A DNA stretch of 30,566 bases from CAZCJA01 sp964499015 (GTDB lineage Bacteria; Elusimicrobiota; Elusimicrobia; F11), in contig CAZCJA010000025.1 of the NCBI GenBank assembly GCA_964499015.1, positions 1-30,566 of the forward strand, in the 5' to 3' direction. Below the pieces are notes generated by a model. The model made no database searches and was not told the DNA's origin. It worked only from the letters and a program-made list of their open reading frames with translations. This document shows, piece by piece, positions 15,459 to 23,454 of the stretch (the stretch's first letter is position 1; the number at the start of each line of letters is the position of its first letter). The translations under genes were made by a program, and so were the position numbers.

Positions 15459-16634
15459 ATGCCGGAATTTGGTCGGCCGCTGTTTCCCAGTCTTAAATAT
15501 TGCTCCCGCTGCTGCATGCCCGAGACCAACGAAGGGATGCACTTTGACAGCCTCGGCATTTGCCTTGCCTGCCGCTCCTCCGAACAAAAAATGCATATCG
15601 ACTGGAACCGCCGCCGCGCCATGCTCGAGAAAATTCTCGACCATTATAAGGCAACCTCGGGCGGGAATTATGACTGCATGGTCCCGATCAGCGGGGGTAA
15701 AGATAGCTTTTTTCAACTTCATGTCATTAAAAACGTCTACAAGCTTCATCCGCTTGCCGTCACCGCCAGTCACAACTGGTTCAGCGAAGCCGGTAAGCGC
15801 AACCTCACCAAGTGCATTGAAACCTTCAACGTCGACCACATCATGTTCACGCCCAGCCGCGACGCCGTTAACAAAATGGCGCGCGCCTCGTTGGAATCCA
15901 TCGGCGACGCCTGCTGGCACTGCCACACCGGCGTTTCGTCGTTTCCTCTCAGCATCGCCATTAAGTTCGGCATCAAGCTTCTCATTTACGGTGAATCGCC
16001 GGCGGAGTTCTCCGGTCGCGCCACCTATTTGAACGACGACACATATGAATCGAACAGCACGGAGTTCGTGAAAGAAAAGAAGGGCCGCGACAATATTTTT
16101 AAATCCGATCCGGAACACTGGCTGAAGAATTCGGCCAAAGTTCCGGCGGAGAAAATGGTCGGCCTTGAAGGGCTTACTGAAAAAGATCTGATCATGTACC
16201 GCATGCCGAGCATGGACGATGTGAAGAACGCCGAAATTAACGCGATCTTCCTCGGCGACTACATGTTCTGGGACCACGAGCGCCAAACCGAATTTCTTGT
16301 TAAGCATTACGGCTGGGAAGAGGACCACGTGGAAGGAACCTACAAGCGCTACAAGAGCGTGGAGTGCATCATGCCGGGCGTGCACGACTACACCAAGTTT
16401 CTAAAGCGCGGTTTTGGCCGCGGCACCGACATGGCCTCTCAAGATGTGCGCGCCGGCCTGATCACGCGCGAAGAAGGCTTCGAACTTGCCAAAAAATACG
16501 ACACTGAAAGGCCGGGCGCGCTCGAATACTATTTAAAAATCACCGGCTACACCGAAGACGAATTCAACGAAATCATGAAGAAGAAGCGCCTGGCCACTCT
16601 CAAGGACAAGCCCGCCTTCGGCGAAAAATCATGA
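15459..16634 (+). CDS. N-acetyl sugar amidotransferase (WbpG/PseA family)
   Basis: 391-residue PP-loop ATPase. N-terminal cysteine pairs C15-x2-C18 and C35-x2-C38 probably bind zinc, and the ATP pyrophosphatase loop is ISGGKDS at 77-83. This matches WbpG/PseA-type enzymes, which activate an acetamido group with ATP and replace its oxygen with ammonia to give an acetamidino group on 2,3-diacetamido-uronate or nonulosonate sugars. Known relatives usually get ammonia from HisH/HisF-like partners; neither is present in this window. Instead the next gene, overlapping by four bases, is an amidase. It is first in a long plus-strand operon with a strong SD. The family is secure. Whether it acts on a UDP-uronate from the WbpB-WbpD-WbpE branch or on the nonulosonate cannot be decided here. 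Confidence 0.9.
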   Translation: MPEFGRPLFPSLKYCSRCCMPETNEGMHFDSLGICLACRSSEQKMHIDWNRRRAMLEKILDHYKATSGGNYDCMVPISGGKDSFFQLHVIKNVYKLHPLAVTASHNWFSEAGKRNLTKCIETFNVDHIMFTPSRDAVNKMARASLESIGDACWHCHTGVSSFPLSIAIKFGIKLLIYGESPAEFSGRATYLNDDTYESNSTEFVKEKKGRDNIFKSDPEHWLKNSAKVPAEKMVGLEGLTEKDLIMYRMPSMDDVKNAEINAIFLGDYMFWDHERQTEFLVKHYGWEEDHVEGTYKRYKSVECIMPGVHDYTKFLKRGFGRGTDMASQDVRAGLITREEGFELAKKYDTERPGALEYYLKITGYTEDEFNEIMKKKRLATLKDKPAFGEKS

Positions 16635-17992
16635 CCCTGCCGTACCAGCTGACGCTCACCGAACTCGTTCAGAAAATTAAAAGCCGCGAACTGACGTCAC
16701 GCGCAGTTGTGGCGTCATTCCTGGAACGCATCACCCAGCTCGAGCCTGCCGTGCAAGCCTGGGTGTTCTTAAATGACAAGTGGGCCAATGAGCAAGCCGC
16801 CGCCATCGATGAACGGATTAAAGCGGGGAAAGAAGTTGGGCGATTGGCCGGCGTGCCTGTGGGCGTTAAAGATGTTTTCAACAGCGCGGATTTTCCGACG
16901 GAAATGGGCAGCGGGATTTGGAAAGGTTTCACGCCCGGCAACGACGCCCGCCCCGTTTTTAATCTGCGCGAAGACGATGCGGTGATGGTCGGCAAAACCA
17001 CGACCTCCGAATTCGCGGTTCATGAGCCCACCAAGACGCGCAACCCGCACAATTTGGAATGCGGCCCGGGCACTTCATCGGCCGGTTCCGCCGCTGCCGT
17101 GGCCTGTGCGATGGTTCCGGCGGCGCTCGGCACACAAACGGGCGGCTCCGTTATTCGTCCGGCCAGTTATTGCGGCGTGTTCGGCTACAAGCCCACGTTC
17201 GGCCTGGTCCCTCGCACCGGCGTTTTGAAAACCACCGACACGCTGGACACCGTCGGCTGGTTCGGCCGCTCGGTGGACGACATCGAACTACTCTTTGAGT
17301 CCTTGCGCGTACGCGGTATGAATTATCCCTTTGTCGATAAATATGTGCACAAGACCGCTCTTAAATCCACCGTGAAGGTGGGAATCTTCACGGGTCCGAA
17401 TTGGAAACACGCGGCGCCGGAAGCGATTGAGCAGTTTGACGCCGCCATGAAGAAAATCGCCGACACCGGTAAATTTGAAACGTCCGCTTTCGAACTGCCG
17501 GAGTTCGCCGAGATCTTTGAGGCGCATGAGCGGATATACTGCCGCGCGCTGTCGTATTACTTCCGCGCCGAACAACGCAACACGCGCGACTCCATCAGTA
17601 AGGTTCTGCTGCGCATGCTGGACGATGGAGAAAAAATCCAACCCGCCGATTACGCCCGCGACATCAAGCGACAGGCCGAAATCACGCAGAAATATTTCGA
17701 TTCCTTCCCGGTGGACGTGGTTGCCACGCTTTCCGCGGGCGGGGAAGTTCCGGTCGGCTTAAACGCGCCCGACCGCCCGGACTCCTGCAAAATTTGGACG
17801 TATTTAGGGCTGCCGGTCATCAGCCTGCCCCTGTTTACCGGCGCTTCCGGCCGCCCGATTGGCCTGCAGCTGATCGGCCGCAAATATTCCGACTACCAGC
17901 TTCTGGAAGCGGCGCGCCAGATCGCTCAGCTTTTCAATAAACCCGTTGCACCGATTGCTACCCCGCAGCGCCAGGCCGTTCTCAATGGTTAA
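16631..17992 (+). CDS. Amidase signature family protein (GatA-like)
   Basis: 453-residue amidase signature hydrolase with the Ser-cisSer-Lys triad: K80 in PVGVKDVF, S150 in GPGTSSAGSAAAV, and nucleophile S173 in TQTGGSVIRPA. The C-terminal half has the expected closing strand GLPVISLPLF and GLQLIGRKY. Such enzymes hydrolyse carboxamides to acid plus ammonia; GatA does so on glutamine and passes the ammonia to a partner. No GatB or GatC homologue is nearby, and the length fits stand-alone amidases. ATGA coupling to the N-acetyl sugar amidotransferase suggests it supplies ammonia for amidination, or removes an amide from the same sugar. An unrelated housekeeping role is less likely given its place between the amidotransferase and an acetyltransferase. 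Confidence 0.92.
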   Translation: MTLPYQLTLTELVQKIKSRELTSRAVVASFLERITQLEPAVQAWVFLNDKWANEQAAAIDERIKAGKEVGRLAGVPVGVKDVFNSADFPTEMGSGIWKGFTPGNDARPVFNLREDDAVMVGKTTTSEFAVHEPTKTRNPHNLECGPGTSSAGSAAAVACAMVPAALGTQTGGSVIRPASYCGVFGYKPTFGLVPRTGVLKTTDTLDTVGWFGRSVDDIELLFESLRVRGMNYPFVDKYVHKTALKSTVKVGIFTGPNWKHAAPEAIEQFDAAMKKIADTGKFETSAFELPEFAEIFEAHERIYCRALSYYFRAEQRNTRDSISKVLLRMLDDGEKIQPADYARDIKRQAEITQKYFDSFPVDVVATLSAGGEVPVGLNAPDRPDSCKIWTYLGLPVISLPLFTGASGRPIGLQLIGRKYSDYQLLEAARQIAQLFNKPVAPIATPQRQAVLNG

Positions 17993-18542
17993 AACTTCCG
18001 CCGCGCCCGCGATCCGCGGTAAAAACATTTATCTGAGACCCTTCACCGTTAACGACATTCACGACGCCTATCTCGGCTGGCTGAACGATGACGAGGTGAA
18101 CCAGTACTCTCAGCGCCGCGGCCGCCGATCCAGCCGCGAGGATGCCGTTAAATTTATCTCCGGCCTCTCCCAAGACGATTTGCTGCTCGGCATTTATCTG
18201 AACGGCGGCGATAAGCACATTGGCAACATTCAATCGACGACGGTCAATGCGGCGTCGGGCGTGGCGGAACTGCGCATCATGGTCGGCGACAAGTCGACGT
18301 GGGGCAAAGGGTACGGCTCGGAAGCGATTTATCTGCTCACCAAATATTTGTTCAACGAGAAAAAAATGCGCCGCTTGGAAGCCAACACGTTCAATCCCGC
18401 ATTTTCCAAATGCATGTCAAAGCTGGGTTGGCCGGTCGAGGGCACTCAGCGCCAGCGTTTTAATTTTGACGGCCAGTTCTTGGATTTCACTTGGTTTGGT
18501 TTGCTCAAGTCCGAATTCAAGCCCATCGCCAAATACGAATGA
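17985..18542 (+). CDS. GNAT family N-acetyltransferase (RimJ/RimL-like)
   Basis: 185-residue acetyltransferase. An early IYLRPFTVNDIHDAYLGWLND segment is typical of Acetyltransf_3 proteins, and the acetyl-CoA pyrophosphate loop is TWGKGYGSEA at 105-114. The NTFNPAFSKCMSKLGW stretch corresponds to the usual N-x-x-S-x-x-x-x-x-K-x-G-F segment. In nonulosonate clusters a GNAT protein such as PseH acetylates the 4-amino group of a UDP-diamino sugar, so amino-sugar acetylation is the best guess. ATG 17985 was chosen over a TTG at 17946 because the extra residues are unlike the family; it overlaps the amidase end by eight bases. The next start overlaps its stop by four bases. Confidence 0.88.
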   Translation: MVKTSAAPAIRGKNIYLRPFTVNDIHDAYLGWLNDDEVNQYSQRRGRRSSREDAVKFISGLSQDDLLLGIYLNGGDKHIGNIQSTTVNAASGVAELRIMVGDKSTWGKGYGSEAIYLLTKYLFNEKKMRRLEANTFNPAFSKCMSKLGWPVEGTQRQRFNFDGQFLDFTWFGLLKSEFKPIAKYE

Positions 18543-19444
18543 AAATATTCGAACTCCATCGCTGGAAGAAATACCTTTCGACGCGCCTCAAAGAATGGCG
18601 CGAGTATCCCGAAGTGCTGGCGCTGCGCGTCAAAGCGGGCCGCGTCTTCAAAAAGAACCAAACGCGCTACAACTGGCTCACGGAAGATAAGCTTCGCGCG
18701 ACGAGGAAATCGGACACGCTGTTTATTTTTGGCTGCGGCTATTCGTTGAACGACATTTCCAAAAGCGAGTGGGAGCGGATCGGCGCGCACGACACCATTG
18801 GCTTCAATTGGTTCAACAATCAAAACTTTATCCGCTGCGATTACTTTCTGATTCGCGAAATCACCAGTTACGCCCATGAGTACCGCAATCCGTTTACCTA
18901 CATTCGCAAGCTGAAGAAGTACTCCAATCTTTTTAAGAAAGATTTCTACAAGAACACCGTGTTCATTCTGCAGAAAGAATGGCGCGCGGTTGCCTCGCAG
19001 TATTTCGCCGGGCTTGGCTTCCTGCCGGAGAACGCCAAGGTTTTTCCGTACAAGTCGGTGGCGCGCGGCGAACAGAAAAACCCGACCGAGCAAATCTCCG
19101 ACGGTTTGGTCCACGGGCCGTGCACGCTGGCGGAATTGGTCAACTTCGGCGTGGTCATGGGCTACAAGAACATCGTTCTCACCGGCGTCGACCTCTACGA
19201 CCAGCGCTACTTCTGGCTGCCATACGATAAAACCCGCCCCGAGTTTAAAGAGCGCAACATTGAAGCCGCCGATATTTATCCGGGCATTCGCTGGACCATC
19301 GATTACTTTAAGTTCATCAAGCCGCACTTGGATAAAAAAGGCGTGAACGTTACCGTCTACAATCCGAAATCTCTGCTGAACGCGGTGTTCCCGGCGTTTA
19401 AATGGAACGCAAGCGAACGCGCGCCGATGGCGGTGAGCGCGTGA
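18539..19444 (+). CDS. Rossmann-fold protein, possible GT42-like (sialyltransferase-type) transferase or MptE-like
   Basis: 301-residue soluble protein I can place only tentatively. After a basic N-terminus (1-58) comes FIFGCGYSLNDIS (62-74), then DTIGFNWF (85-92), and later GYKNIVLTGVDLYD (208-221). Campylobacter GT42 sialyltransferases and the related MptE/DUF115 fold show the same order: a G-x-G-x-S-L nucleotide loop, a strand ending in N-x-F, and a G-Y-K-x-I-x-L-x-G-[IV]-D-x-Y strand. H192, just before the last helix, is a candidate general base by position. It sits directly before NeuB, and a CMP-sugar synthetase is in the same operon, so it may transfer the nonulosonate. The start is ATG 18539 (ATGA); upstream codons belong to the GNAT frame. 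Other functions remain open. Confidence 0.65.
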   Translation: MKIFELHRWKKYLSTRLKEWREYPEVLALRVKAGRVFKKNQTRYNWLTEDKLRATRKSDTLFIFGCGYSLNDISKSEWERIGAHDTIGFNWFNNQNFIRCDYFLIREITSYAHEYRNPFTYIRKLKKYSNLFKKDFYKNTVFILQKEWRAVASQYFAGLGFLPENAKVFPYKSVARGEQKNPTEQISDGLVHGPCTLAELVNFGVVMGYKNIVLTGVDLYDQRYFWLPYDKTRPEFKERNIEAADIYPGIRWTIDYFKFIKPHLDKKGVNVTVYNPKSLLNAVFPAFKWNASERAPMAVSA

Positions 19445-20499
19445 TTTCGGTCCGGATCGGCAAGAAAGAGATTTCCGCAAAATCCCCGGTGTACGTGATC
19501 GCAGAAGCGGGCGTAAACCACAACGGCGACATTAAGCTCGCCAAGAAGCTGATTGAAGAGGCGGCCAAAGCCGGCGCCGACTGTGTGAAGTTTCAAACTT
19601 TTAAGGCAAGCGAGATCGTCACCGCGGACGCGCCCAAGGCCGCCTACCAGCTTTTATCCACCGACAAGAAAGAATCCCAACACGCGATGCTGGAAAAACT
19701 CGAACTGCCCAAAGAAGCGTTCAAAGAACTGATGGACCATTGCAAAAAAGAGGGGATTCAGTTTTTGTCCACGCCGTACAATTTTAACGACGTCGATATG
19801 CTGAGTTCCATCGGCGTGGAGGCGTTTAAGATCGCTTCCGGCCAATTGACGGAAACGCCGTTCATCGAATACGCGGCCAAGAAAGGGAAGCCATTGATTC
19901 TTTCCACCGGCATGGCCGCCATGGGCGACGTAAAGGCGGCGGTGCGCGCGCTTGGCAAGACGCCGGCCATCCTTTTGCAGTGCACCACCGATTATCCGGC
20001 CAAGGTTGAAGACGCCAATTTAAACGTCATCACCACGTTCCAAAAAGAATTTACCTTTCCGATTGGGTACTCCGACCACACCACCGGCGACACCACGATC
20101 CTGGGCGCGGTGGCGCTGGGCGCGCGCATGATTGAGAAACATTTCACGCTTGATAAGAAGATGGACGGGCCCGATCACGCCTGCTCGGTTGAACCGGCCG
20201 AACTGAAAGAATTGATCGCCAAGATCCGCGAGCTTGAAAAAGCCATGGGCAGCGCCGAGAAATTTCTGTCGGCCACGGAAAAAAAGAACGCGGTCGGCAT
20301 GAAGCGCAGCATTGTCGCCAAGCGCGCCATCCGCAAAGGCGAAAAGATCACCGCGGACATGCTGGCCTTTAAACGCCCGGCGACGGGCATCCCGCCGCGG
20401 GAACTCAGCCATCTCATCGGAAAGAAAGCCGCTCAGGATATTGCCGCTGACGAAATATTGTCGCCCAGCCATTTTGTCGATGCGGTCGCGGCGCGATGA
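19441..20499 (+). CDS. neuB: NeuB family nonulosonate (sialic acid-like) synthase
   Basis: 352-residue synthase that condenses phosphoenolpyruvate with a six-carbon N-acyl amino sugar to make a nine-carbon keto acid. The TIM-barrel part carries EAGVNHNG (22-29), KFQTF (50-54), GYSDHT and EKHFTLDK, where the histidines are metal ligands in characterised NeuB. The C-terminal antifreeze-like SAF domain (about 285-345) contains KRSIVAKRAIRKGE. The start is GTG 19441, overlapping the previous stop as GTGA; the ATG at 19402 would add a tail unlike the family. Sequence alone does not separate sialic, legionaminic and pseudaminic synthases. The neighbouring oxidoreductase and two aminotransferases favour a modified or diamino nonulosonate over plain Neu5Ac. 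Confidence 0.95.
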   Translation: MISVRIGKKEISAKSPVYVIAEAGVNHNGDIKLAKKLIEEAAKAGADCVKFQTFKASEIVTADAPKAAYQLLSTDKKESQHAMLEKLELPKEAFKELMDHCKKEGIQFLSTPYNFNDVDMLSSIGVEAFKIASGQLTETPFIEYAAKKGKPLILSTGMAAMGDVKAAVRALGKTPAILLQCTTDYPAKVEDANLNVITTFQKEFTFPIGYSDHTTGDTTILGAVALGARMIEKHFTLDKKMDGPDHACSVEPAELKELIAKIRELEKAMGSAEKFLSATEKKNAVGMKRSIVAKRAIRKGEKITADMLAFKRPATGIPPRELSHLIGKKAAQDIAADEILSPSHFVDAVAAR

Positions 20500-21128
20500 A
20501 GAGCACGATCGTGGTCATCGGCACCGGGGGCCATGCGCGCGTGGTGGTGGGTATCATCAAACAAATGGGAAAATTTAAAATCGCCGGCTGCCTCGACCGC
20601 ACGCGCGCCGATTACAAAGAACGGATTTCCGGCGTTCCGGTGGTGGGCACGCTAAAAGATCTGCGAAAAATGTACAAAGACGGCACGGAGAACGCGGCGC
20701 TGGCCATCGGCGACAACAAACAGCGGCGCGCTGTTTTGAAACAGGCAAGAAAAATCGGGTTTTCGTTTCCGGCGCTGATTCATCCGAAGACGCGCGTCGA
20801 ACCAAGCGCGCGCGTTGGCAAAGGCGCCGTGGTCTGCACGGGCGCCATCGTTGGCGCTGAAGCTATTTTGGGGGAAGGTTCTATTATTAATTCAGGCAGC
20901 ATCGTTGATCATGAAACAAACGTGGGCTCGTTCGCGCACGTTGCGCCCGGCTGCATGATCGCCGGCCGCGTAAAAATCGGCGAAGGCGCATTTATTGGCC
21001 TCGGTTCCAAGCTGATCGACGGCATTAAAGTCGGCAAATGGGCGACGGTGGGCGCGGGCGCGGTGGCCATCAGAGACGTGCCGAAGGGGAAAACCGTGGT
21101 CGGCGTTCCGGCGAAGGTGATCATATGA
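20496..21128 (+). CDS. NeuD/PglD-type sugar O- or N-acetyltransferase
   Basis: 210-residue acyltransferase with a short Rossmann-like N-domain (VIGTGGHARVVVGII, 7-21) followed by a left-handed beta-helix of hexapeptide repeats (about 95-210). The putative catalytic base is H139 in SIVDHETNVG, aligning with the histidine of PglD, and H148 follows in FAHVAPG. The family acetylates sialic acids (NeuD) or 4-amino bacillosamine-type sugars (PglD) using acetyl-CoA. Immediately after NeuB, with a four-base ATGA overlap, it probably decorates the nonulosonate or its hexosamine precursor. The C-terminal GVPAKVII is the usual end of this family, so the protein is complete. Confidence 0.9.
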   Translation: MKSTIVVIGTGGHARVVVGIIKQMGKFKIAGCLDRTRADYKERISGVPVVGTLKDLRKMYKDGTENAALAIGDNKQRRAVLKQARKIGFSFPALIHPKTRVEPSARVGKGAVVCTGAIVGAEAILGEGSIINSGSIVDHETNVGSFAHVAPGCMIAGRVKIGEGAFIGLGSKLIDGIKVGKWATVGAGAVAIRDVPKGKTVVGVPAKVII

Positions 21129-21985
21129 CCACGGTCGCGCTTAGCTCCTGCTTGTTTCCGCGGCAAACCCTTGCCGAGATCGATAAAATTGCGATCGAGA
21201 ACAACATTATCGTGGAATTCTCATCGGGCTTTCGTTTTGAAGAGAACCTGCCTGAAAAATTTGCGGCCGCCAAATGCCGCAAGTTCATTCACAATTACTT
21301 TCCGCCGCCCAAGGTGCCGTTCGTGTTGAATCTCGCCAGCCTGCAAGAAAACGTCTGGACCCAATCATTTGAGCACGCCAAGCAGGCCCTTGCTCTCGCC
21401 GCGGGCAGCAAAATTCCGTTCTATACAGTCCATGCGGGCTTCTGTATCGATCCGGACGTGGAGCAGCTTGGCCGCAAAATGAATTTAGGGAAAACCGTGC
21501 CGCGCGAGAAGTATTGGGCCAAGTTTATACAGGCGATCCGCTCGCTGCTTAAGGAATGCGACAGGCTCGGCGTCGACCTCTACATCGAAAACAACGTCAC
21601 CATCAAGCAAAACCTTCTAGCGGACGGCTCCTCGCCGTTTTTGTGTTCCTCCACGGACGAAACGGACAAATTGATGGCCGAGATCAATCACCCACGCTTC
21701 GGTCTTCTGCTCGACACCGCGCATTTGAAAGTTTCCGCGCACACCATGGGCTTCTCCAAAGACGATTTCATCAAGAAAAACGAGAAGTGGACCAAAGCGG
21801 TTCATCACAGCGATAACGACGGGACCATCGATAACAACAAGCCGCTCGACGCCAATTATTGGTTCTTGCCGTACATGCCGCGCTTCGCCAAACTCCCGCA
21901 CATCATTGAAGTGAACAACCAGTCCCTGGAAGACGGCAAAAAGCAGATCGCGCTGTTGCAGAATGCGGCGCAGGTGCCCGCGTGA
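21125..21985 (+). CDS. Sugar phosphate isomerase/epimerase-like TIM barrel (AP endonuclease 2 fold)
   Basis: 286-residue protein with the xylose-isomerase-like barrel. Metal-ligand candidates appear in the expected strand order: VHAGF (102-106), E155 in YIENN, D197 and H200 in LLLDTAHL, H227-H228 and D230 in VHHSDNDG, and E262 in IIEVNN. The usual jobs are keto-aldose isomerisation or epimerisation of a sugar or sugar phosphate. The start is ATG 21125, whose ATGA overlaps the previous stop; further upstream is NeuD in another frame. It is not a standard member of sialic, legionaminic or pseudaminic pathways known to me, so its coupling between NeuD and the CBS-aminotransferase suggests a different way of making the six-carbon precursor. 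The substrate is unknown. Confidence 0.82.
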   Translation: MTTVALSSCLFPRQTLAEIDKIAIENNIIVEFSSGFRFEENLPEKFAAAKCRKFIHNYFPPPKVPFVLNLASLQENVWTQSFEHAKQALALAAGSKIPFYTVHAGFCIDPDVEQLGRKMNLGKTVPREKYWAKFIQAIRSLLKECDRLGVDLYIENNVTIKQNLLADGSSPFLCSSTDETDKLMAEINHPRFGLLLDTAHLKVSAHTMGFSKDDFIKKNEKWTKAVHHSDNDGTIDNNKPLDANYWFLPYMPRFAKLPHIIEVNNQSLEDGKKQIALLQNAAQVPA

Positions 21986-23454
21986 AAATTTCAATTGCCG
22001 ATTTTTTGGTGAAAGAGACCGCCAGTGTGCGCGACGCGCTTCTCGCGCTGGATAAAAGCGCCCAAGGCATCATTCTCGGCATCGATGAAAAGGGGAAGAT
22101 GACCGGCGTGCTCACGGACGGCGACGTCCGCCGCGCGCTTCTCGCCGGGACAACGCTTGAATCGCCCATTGGGAAAATTTTACAGAGACGCTTCACCGCG
22201 CTGCCCGTCGATACGCCGCACGAAAAAGTGTTGGCCGCTCTCACCGATAAAATCCGCTTTATTCCGCTGTTGGATCCGCTCGGACGCCCGGTTGATTACG
22301 CCTCCATCCACCATCTTCATCAGATTCCCGTCATGGAACCGCAGTTGGGCGGCAACGAAATCTCCTATGTGATGGAATGCCTGAAGACCGGCTGGATCTC
22401 CTCCAAAGGGAAATTTGTCACCCAGTTTGAAGAGGAATTCGCCAAGTACCACTCCGTGAAGAACGCCTTGGCGGTTTCCAACGGCACCGTGGCCCTGCAT
22501 TTGGCTTTGGTGACGCTCGGCATCAAAGCCGGCGACGAAGTGATCGTTCCCGATTTAACGTTTGCCGCTTCCGCCAACGCGGTGCTGTACGCCGGCGCGA
22601 CGCCGGTTCTGGTCGACGTCGACCCGCACACCTGGACGATCGACGCGTCCAAACTTGAAGAAGCGCTCACGCCGCGCACCAAGGCCATCATGCCGGTGCA
22701 TCTGTACGGCCATCCATGCGACATGAAGCCGATCATGGCGTTCGCGAAGAAACACAAACTGCTGGTGATCGAAGACGCCGCCGAAGCCTTGGGCGCGCGT
22801 TACAACAACCAATTGATCGGCACCTTCGGTGACGCCGCCTGCTTCAGTTTCTTCGGCAATAAATTGATCACCACGGGCGAAGGCGGAATGATTTTGTTTA
22901 AAGACGCCGCCGCGCACGAGGAAGCCAAGCAATTGCGGGACCACGGCATGGATCCGCAGAAGCCGTATTGGCACCCGAAAGTGGGTTTCAATTATCGCCT
23001 GACCAATTTGCAGGCCGCCGTCGGCGTGGCGCAGATGGAGCAGTTGGACGGCTTCATCGAGAAGAAAACCGCCATGGCGCGCGCCTACGACGCGATATTC
23101 GAGCCGCTGAAGGGCGTGGAACGCCAGGCCGTCGCTCCCTGGGCGAAAAGCGTCTATTGGATGTACACGATTTTGCTGAACGATGAGTTTGGCCTGCCGC
23201 GCGACGAGTTCCGCTCGAAGATGCTCCAGAGCGGCATCGAAACGCGTCCGACGTTTTACCCGCTGCACGAAATGCCGCCGTACCGCTCGTTTGGCGGCAA
23301 GCGTTCGTTCCCGGTCTCGGAACGCATCTCACGCCGCGGTCTGAATTTGCCGTCGTCCGTGCGATTGAGCGGGGACGACATCAAACGCGTCGGCGACGCG
23401 ATGGAACGGATTTCCGATATCAAGAAACTCTACATGAGCGCCGTTTCGCAATGA
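21982..23454 (+). CDS. CBS-domain pair fused to DegT/DnrJ/EryC1/StrS aminotransferase
   Basis: 490-residue fusion. Residues 1-113 form two CBS motifs (first with GKMTGVLTDGDVRRAL at 38-53, second around 62-112 with RFIPLLD). A linker leads into a full PLP-dependent sugar aminotransferase: IPVMEPQLGGNE (115-125), SNGTVALHLA (166-175), D265 in IEDAAEA pairing with the pyridine nitrogen, and Schiff-base K294 in FFGNKLITTGEGG. The aminotransferase half should convert a keto-sugar to an amino-sugar with glutamate. CBS pairs usually sense adenosine nucleotides; in the legionaminic pathway CBS domains occur on the nucleotidyltransferase PtmE, so their place on an aminotransferase is unusual to me. 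The start is GTG 21982 overlapping TGA. No SD-backed internal start was seen at the joint. Confidence 0.9.
   Translation: MKISIADFLVKETASVRDALLALDKSAQGIILGIDEKGKMTGVLTDGDVRRALLAGTTLESPIGKILQRRFTALPVDTPHEKVLAALTDKIRFIPLLDPLGRPVDYASIHHLHQIPVMEPQLGGNEISYVMECLKTGWISSKGKFVTQFEEEFAKYHSVKNALAVSNGTVALHLALVTLGIKAGDEVIVPDLTFAASANAVLYAGATPVLVDVDPHTWTIDASKLEEALTPRTKAIMPVHLYGHPCDMKPIMAFAKKHKLLVIEDAAEALGARYNNQLIGTFGDAACFSFFGNKLITTGEGGMILFKDAAAHEEAKQLRDHGMDPQKPYWHPKVGFNYRLTNLQAAVGVAQMEQLDGFIEKKTAMARAYDAIFEPLKGVERQAVAPWAKSVYWMYTILLNDEFGLPRDEFRSKMLQSGIETRPTFYPLHEMPPYRSFGGKRSFPVSERISRRGLNLPSSVRLSGDDIKRVGDAMERISDIKKLYMSAVSQ

Noticed and set aside
15456..16385. 309-residue open frame on the minus strand opposite the sugar amidotransferase
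   Set aside because: Mirror frame of a well-supported gene with SGGKDS and paired cysteines; low-complexity content and no recognisable motifs. GC-rich codons produce many such long antisense frames.
22555..23268. 237-residue minus-strand frame opposite the CBS-aminotransferase
   Set aside because: Antisense shadow, no family resemblance and no upstream signals.
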